16,342 nucleotides of DNA. Source: an uncultured bacterium (GTDB taxonomy: Bacteria; Bacteroidota; Bacteroidia; Bacteroidales; CAIWKO01). The notes beneath the pieces were generated by a model. That model ran no database searches. It was not told where the DNA came from and worked only from the letters and a program-made list of their open reading frames with translations. A program made the translations under genes and the position numbers. Positions 14,327-16,342 of this stretch are shown here, one piece after another. The stretch's first letter is position 1. The number at the start of each line of letters is the position of its first letter. The stretch is taken from positions 1 through 16,342 of the forward strand of contig CAIWVT010000094.1 in NCBI GenBank assembly GCA_903916135.1, written 5' to 3'.

Positions 14327-14695
14327 TTATATGAACTTAGTATACTTTATGTCAAAAATTGTTATGACCCACATAATTGTATTTTCATCAGCTACGAATC
14401 TTACAGGGCACTCTTCAATGGTAGAAAAACTATTATCACCATATTCCAAATACATAACGCCTTCATATTCATTACCCATGGTGTGCACTGTACCAAATGA
14501 TTTAAACTCAATTTTTATTTTTTGTTTAAGTTTTTTTAAAATGGTTTCATCAATTGAATTCAGTACTTTTTCAGATACTTCCATTTTTTTTTCAGTTTCA
14601 GTTTGTAATTTAATCTGTTTCTCCTCTGATTTCTTTTGAGAACATGATAATAATGAAAAAGAAATGAGAAAAATTAATAAAACTTTAGTTTTCAT
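14327..14695 (-). CDS. Small putative lipoprotein of unknown function
   Basis: A 122-residue protein with a lipoprotein signal peptide: charged start MKTKVLLIFL, hydrophobic core and lipobox LLSC with Cys18 as the lipidated residue. A lysine- and glutamate-rich, probably helical linker (about 20-60) follows, then a compact C-terminal part with hydrophobic strands (GVMYLEYG, CPVRFVADENTIMWVITIF). I do not recognise the family. It should be anchored in the envelope. No TAnnTTTG element is seen in the 84 bp between it and the upstream gene, so it may be read through from that gene or use an atypical promoter. Confidence 0.75.
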   Translation of the reverse strand: MKTKVLLIFLISFSLLSCSQKKSEEKQIKLQTETEKKMEVSEKVLNSIDETILKKLKQKIKIEFKSFGTVHTMGNEYEGVMYLEYGDNSFSTIEECPVRFVADENTIMWVITIFDIKYTKFI

Positions 14696-14779
14696 ATTTT
14701 TGTTTTTAGTTTATAAAATTACAAGCAACGAATCAGAAAAAAAATTACAATAGGTTTTTCAAGTACTGCATTTTTCTAG

Positions 14780-15526
14780 TTAGCTGCAGGCATTCTTTTT
14801 TAATCGTTTTAATTCTGTCTTTGCAAGCGGCGCTATTTCTTTATTAAACCTCTCAGGCCATGGATTTCTTTCAGCTCTTCTCATCAATATTCCTGGATGT
14901 GGCAATGGAATTATATTTACTGTCTGCTTACCTATTGTAACTTCTCTTGACAGTCCAGTCAAATATTTCTTTGATTCTGTGTTTGAAATATTACAAATTG
15001 TTGAAATAACTTCAAGTCCAAGAAGAATAACTGCATAAGGTTTTGCGATTGAAAGTTCCATTTCTAACCAACTAAGACTTTTAATTGCGTAGTCATTAAA
15101 CATTGTTCTGTTTTCTGTCAAATCGCGTTTACCTAATTTCAAATAACGGTCAATATGTCCTTGTTTGAAAAGAAATACTTTTACAAGGTCAGTTATCCAG
15201 CAATCCTGTCTTTCAATCCCGATGCATTTTAAAATTATATCATTAAGTTCCTGTCCTGATGGAATGGTACGCGTCCGTGAACCGTCAAAATATGTTTCAT
15301 TTGAGAAAGGCGCGTCATTGTCATAAAGAGGCGTGTCAGCAATTCCCTTTACAGTGAAAAATTTTGCTGATGGGTATGCACCAACTATCATTACATTATT
15401 TGTCGCTGTTTCTATTGGAACTAAAACATTAATTGGATTCCCATAAAGATATTCATAGTAGTCAGGATACCCGATGTCTATCTTGTATTCTGCGAAACAC
15501 TTTTTCTGATAGTCTTTTGTTGTCAT
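14780..15526 (-). CDS. Uracil-DNA glycosylase superfamily protein
   Basis: A 248-residue protein with the core motifs of the uracil-DNA glycosylase superfamily: VMIVGAYPS (45-53, motif 1, in the position of GxxPG), WITDLVK (110-116), the buried strand AVILLGLEV and IIPLPHPG (motif 2, His210-Pro-Gly). Such enzymes cut uracil or other damaged bases from DNA, but many superfamily members of this size are uncharacterised. The Ser in place of the second Gly of motif 1 and Asp113 differ from the textbook families, so activity is uncertain. ATG at 15526 is the natural start. A leader of about 80 nt with a palindrome lies upstream. Confidence 0.8.
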   Translation of the reverse strand: MTTKDYQKKCFAEYKIDIGYPDYYEYLYGNPINVLVPIETATNNVMIVGAYPSAKFFTVKGIADTPLYDNDAPFSNETYFDGSRTRTIPSGQELNDIILKCIGIERQDCWITDLVKVFLFKQGHIDRYLKLGKRDLTENRTMFNDYAIKSLSWLEMELSIAKPYAVILLGLEVISTICNISNTESKKYLTGLSREVTIGKQTVNIIPLPHPGILMRRAERNPWPERFNKEIAPLAKTELKRLKKNACS

Positions 15527-15578
15527 ATATCGTCGTTGTTTAGTTTTTTATTATCCTTGCAGCTATTGTTTATATAGT

Positions 15579-15588
15579 CCCAATTGGG
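15579..15588. promoter_or_regulatory. Palindrome in the leader of the glycosylase-like gene
   Basis: CCCAATTGGG is a perfect 10-bp palindrome, extended by ATAG (15574-15577) and CTAT (15590-15593) after one mismatch on each side. It lies between the putative promoter and the start codon, where a repressor dimer could bind. Confidence 0.4.
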
Positions 15589-15615
15589 TCTATTTTTACT
15601 ATACTTATTTTTTTA

Positions 15616-15623
15616 CAAAGATA
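15616..15623 (-). promoter_or_regulatory. -7 promoter element for the glycosylase-like gene
   Basis: TATCTTTG on the - strand (CAAAGATA as written), about 90 bp upstream of the ATG at 15526. The nearest TTG for a -33 box gives a short spacer of 16 bp, so the upstream element is uncertain. Confidence 0.55.
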
Positions 15624-15658
15624 AACAAATATCCCCTTCCAAAAAATTAATTATAAAA

Positions 15659-15698
15659 AAAACAGGAACACACCTCTTTATCGCTGCATTCCTGTTTT
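15659..15698 (-). terminator. Intrinsic terminator of the 205-codon gene
   Basis: Arms AAAACAGGAA (15659-15668) and TTCCTGTTTT (15689-15698) pair perfectly around a 20-nt loop. On the - strand the stem is followed by a T run. It lies 23 bp after the stop at 15722. Confidence 0.75.
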
Positions 15699-15721
15699 AA
15701 AAACATTTCTGTATTCTTTTT

Positions 15722-16339
15722 TTACAACACCGTTAAAAAGATAGGTCCTTGCCAATCCACTCTTTTTTTGGTGTAAATACCTTTATGAAAAAAGGCAAGT
15801 CTCGCTTTGGGCACGCCGATTGCTGTTGTTTTTGCGCCCGAGCTTTCCCATGGGTCGGCTTTGTTGGCAAAGTTTTCCAAATCTGCTGACCAAGTGTAAA
15901 GATGTGCAACAGCTTCGTCACCTTCGGCATCAAATTTAACTTCACCCGAATTATCACCTCTGTGAACTGAAAAAGTATGCGTTGTGCCACCGCCATGTCC
16001 TACAACTTCCATGTTAGCACTTTGAATCATGGCTATTTTTGCTTCGTCAGAAGCTGTAGTATTCAAAACAACCAATTCAACCATGCTTGCTAAAGCAGCC
16101 ACATCTGTTTCCCAAACTACTCGGGCTGCAGCAATGTTGCTGGTTCTGGTGGGTGATTTTGGTTTTTCTAATGCCGTTAGAAGTTTGCCTGAGCTTACTT
16201 TGACTTTTGCGGCTTGAGCTTGAATGTCCACGCCGGGATAAAATGGATTGCCTTCCACTCCTTCGGCATAGCGAACCCCAACTATAGCAGCGTTTGCATT
16301 AGTGAGGAATCTAAATCCTAATCTTACTTTAAATTTCAT
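15722..16339 (-). CDS. Protein of unknown function, 205 residues, at the window edge
   Basis: The reading frame runs from ATG at 16339, three bases from the window end, to a stop at 15722. The protein has no signal peptide. The first 100 residues look helical and alanine-rich (AAKVKVSSGKLLTALEKPKS, NIAAARVVWETDVAALASMVE). The rest has a strand-rich pattern (THTFSVHRGDNSGEVKFDAE, ARLAFFHKGIYTKKRVDWQG). The order resembles about 200-residue Bacteroidota proteins whose second half is annotated as fibronectin-III-like, but this is a memory of overall pattern, not a firm match. Base composition is visibly richer in G and C than in the two genes beside it. The terminator at 15659-15698 fits this gene. 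An upstream in-frame start outside the window cannot be excluded. Confidence 0.7.
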   Translation of the reverse strand: MKFKVRLGFRFLTNANAAIVGVRYAEGVEGNPFYPGVDIQAQAAKVKVSSGKLLTALEKPKSPTRTSNIAAARVVWETDVAALASMVELVVLNTTASDEAKIAMIQSANMEVVGHGGGTTHTFSVHRGDNSGEVKFDAEGDEAVAHLYTWSADLENFANKADPWESSGAKTTAIGVPKARLAFFHKGIYTKKRVDWQGPIFLTVL

Positions 16340-16342
16340 ATC

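Noticed and set aside
14309..14639. + strand frames over the small lipoprotein gene
   Set aside because: They are shadows. The - strand frame has a clear lipoprotein signal with Cys18.

Overview
The window looks like a chromosomal segment of a member of the Bacteroidota. The evidence is several promoters with the phylum's TAnnTTTG -7 element (for example TATCTTTG), few recognisable Shine-Dalgarno sequences, an M56 peptidase/TonB fusion with a BlaI-type repressor, a two-membrane-style lipoprotein, and AT-rich intergenic DNA. I cannot place it to genus.

Layout, left to right. Bases 1-446 are a 42-bp tandem array, followed by an intrinsic terminator. On the + strand from 630 to 4350 come an aldehyde dehydrogenase, a P5C/glutamate-semialdehyde dehydrogenase (pruA) and a multi-pass membrane protein, closed by hairpins. 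A second copy of the 42-bp array lies at 4701-4968, in the same orientation. On the - strand follow the broken start of a gene (4969-5176) and three intact 351-codon paralogs (5255-8578) at an exact 1134-bp period. These paralogs align without a gap from end to end although their sequences differ widely. I do not recognise the family, and this is the most unusual coding feature here. Bases 8579-9755 hold no convincing gene. They contain the paralog promoter, a structured dispersed element, a strong terminator and a 21-bp tandem array built on ACATCGATGT.

From 13672 down to 9756 (- strand) runs a compact four-gene operon: a secreted TPR protein, a secreted metallo-beta-lactamase-fold hydrolase, a BlaI/MecI-type repressor and an M56 (BlaR1-like) membrane peptidase carrying a TonB C-terminal domain. 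The promoter ahead of the TPR gene has a 16-bp palindrome sitting exactly between its -33 and -7 elements. This suggests an inducible envelope-stress or cell-wall-antibiotic module in which the peptidase senses a signal, the repressor is released and all four genes are derepressed.

Bases 13714-14326 hold only repeats and inverted repeats. The right end carries a small lipoprotein, a uracil-DNA-glycosylase-superfamily protein and a 205-codon protein of unknown function, all on the - strand.

The candidates for something undescribed are the indel-free paralog cluster and its association with helically phased 42-bp and 21-bp palindrome arrays. The repressor-controlled TPR/MBL operon is a clearer but more familiar kind of system.
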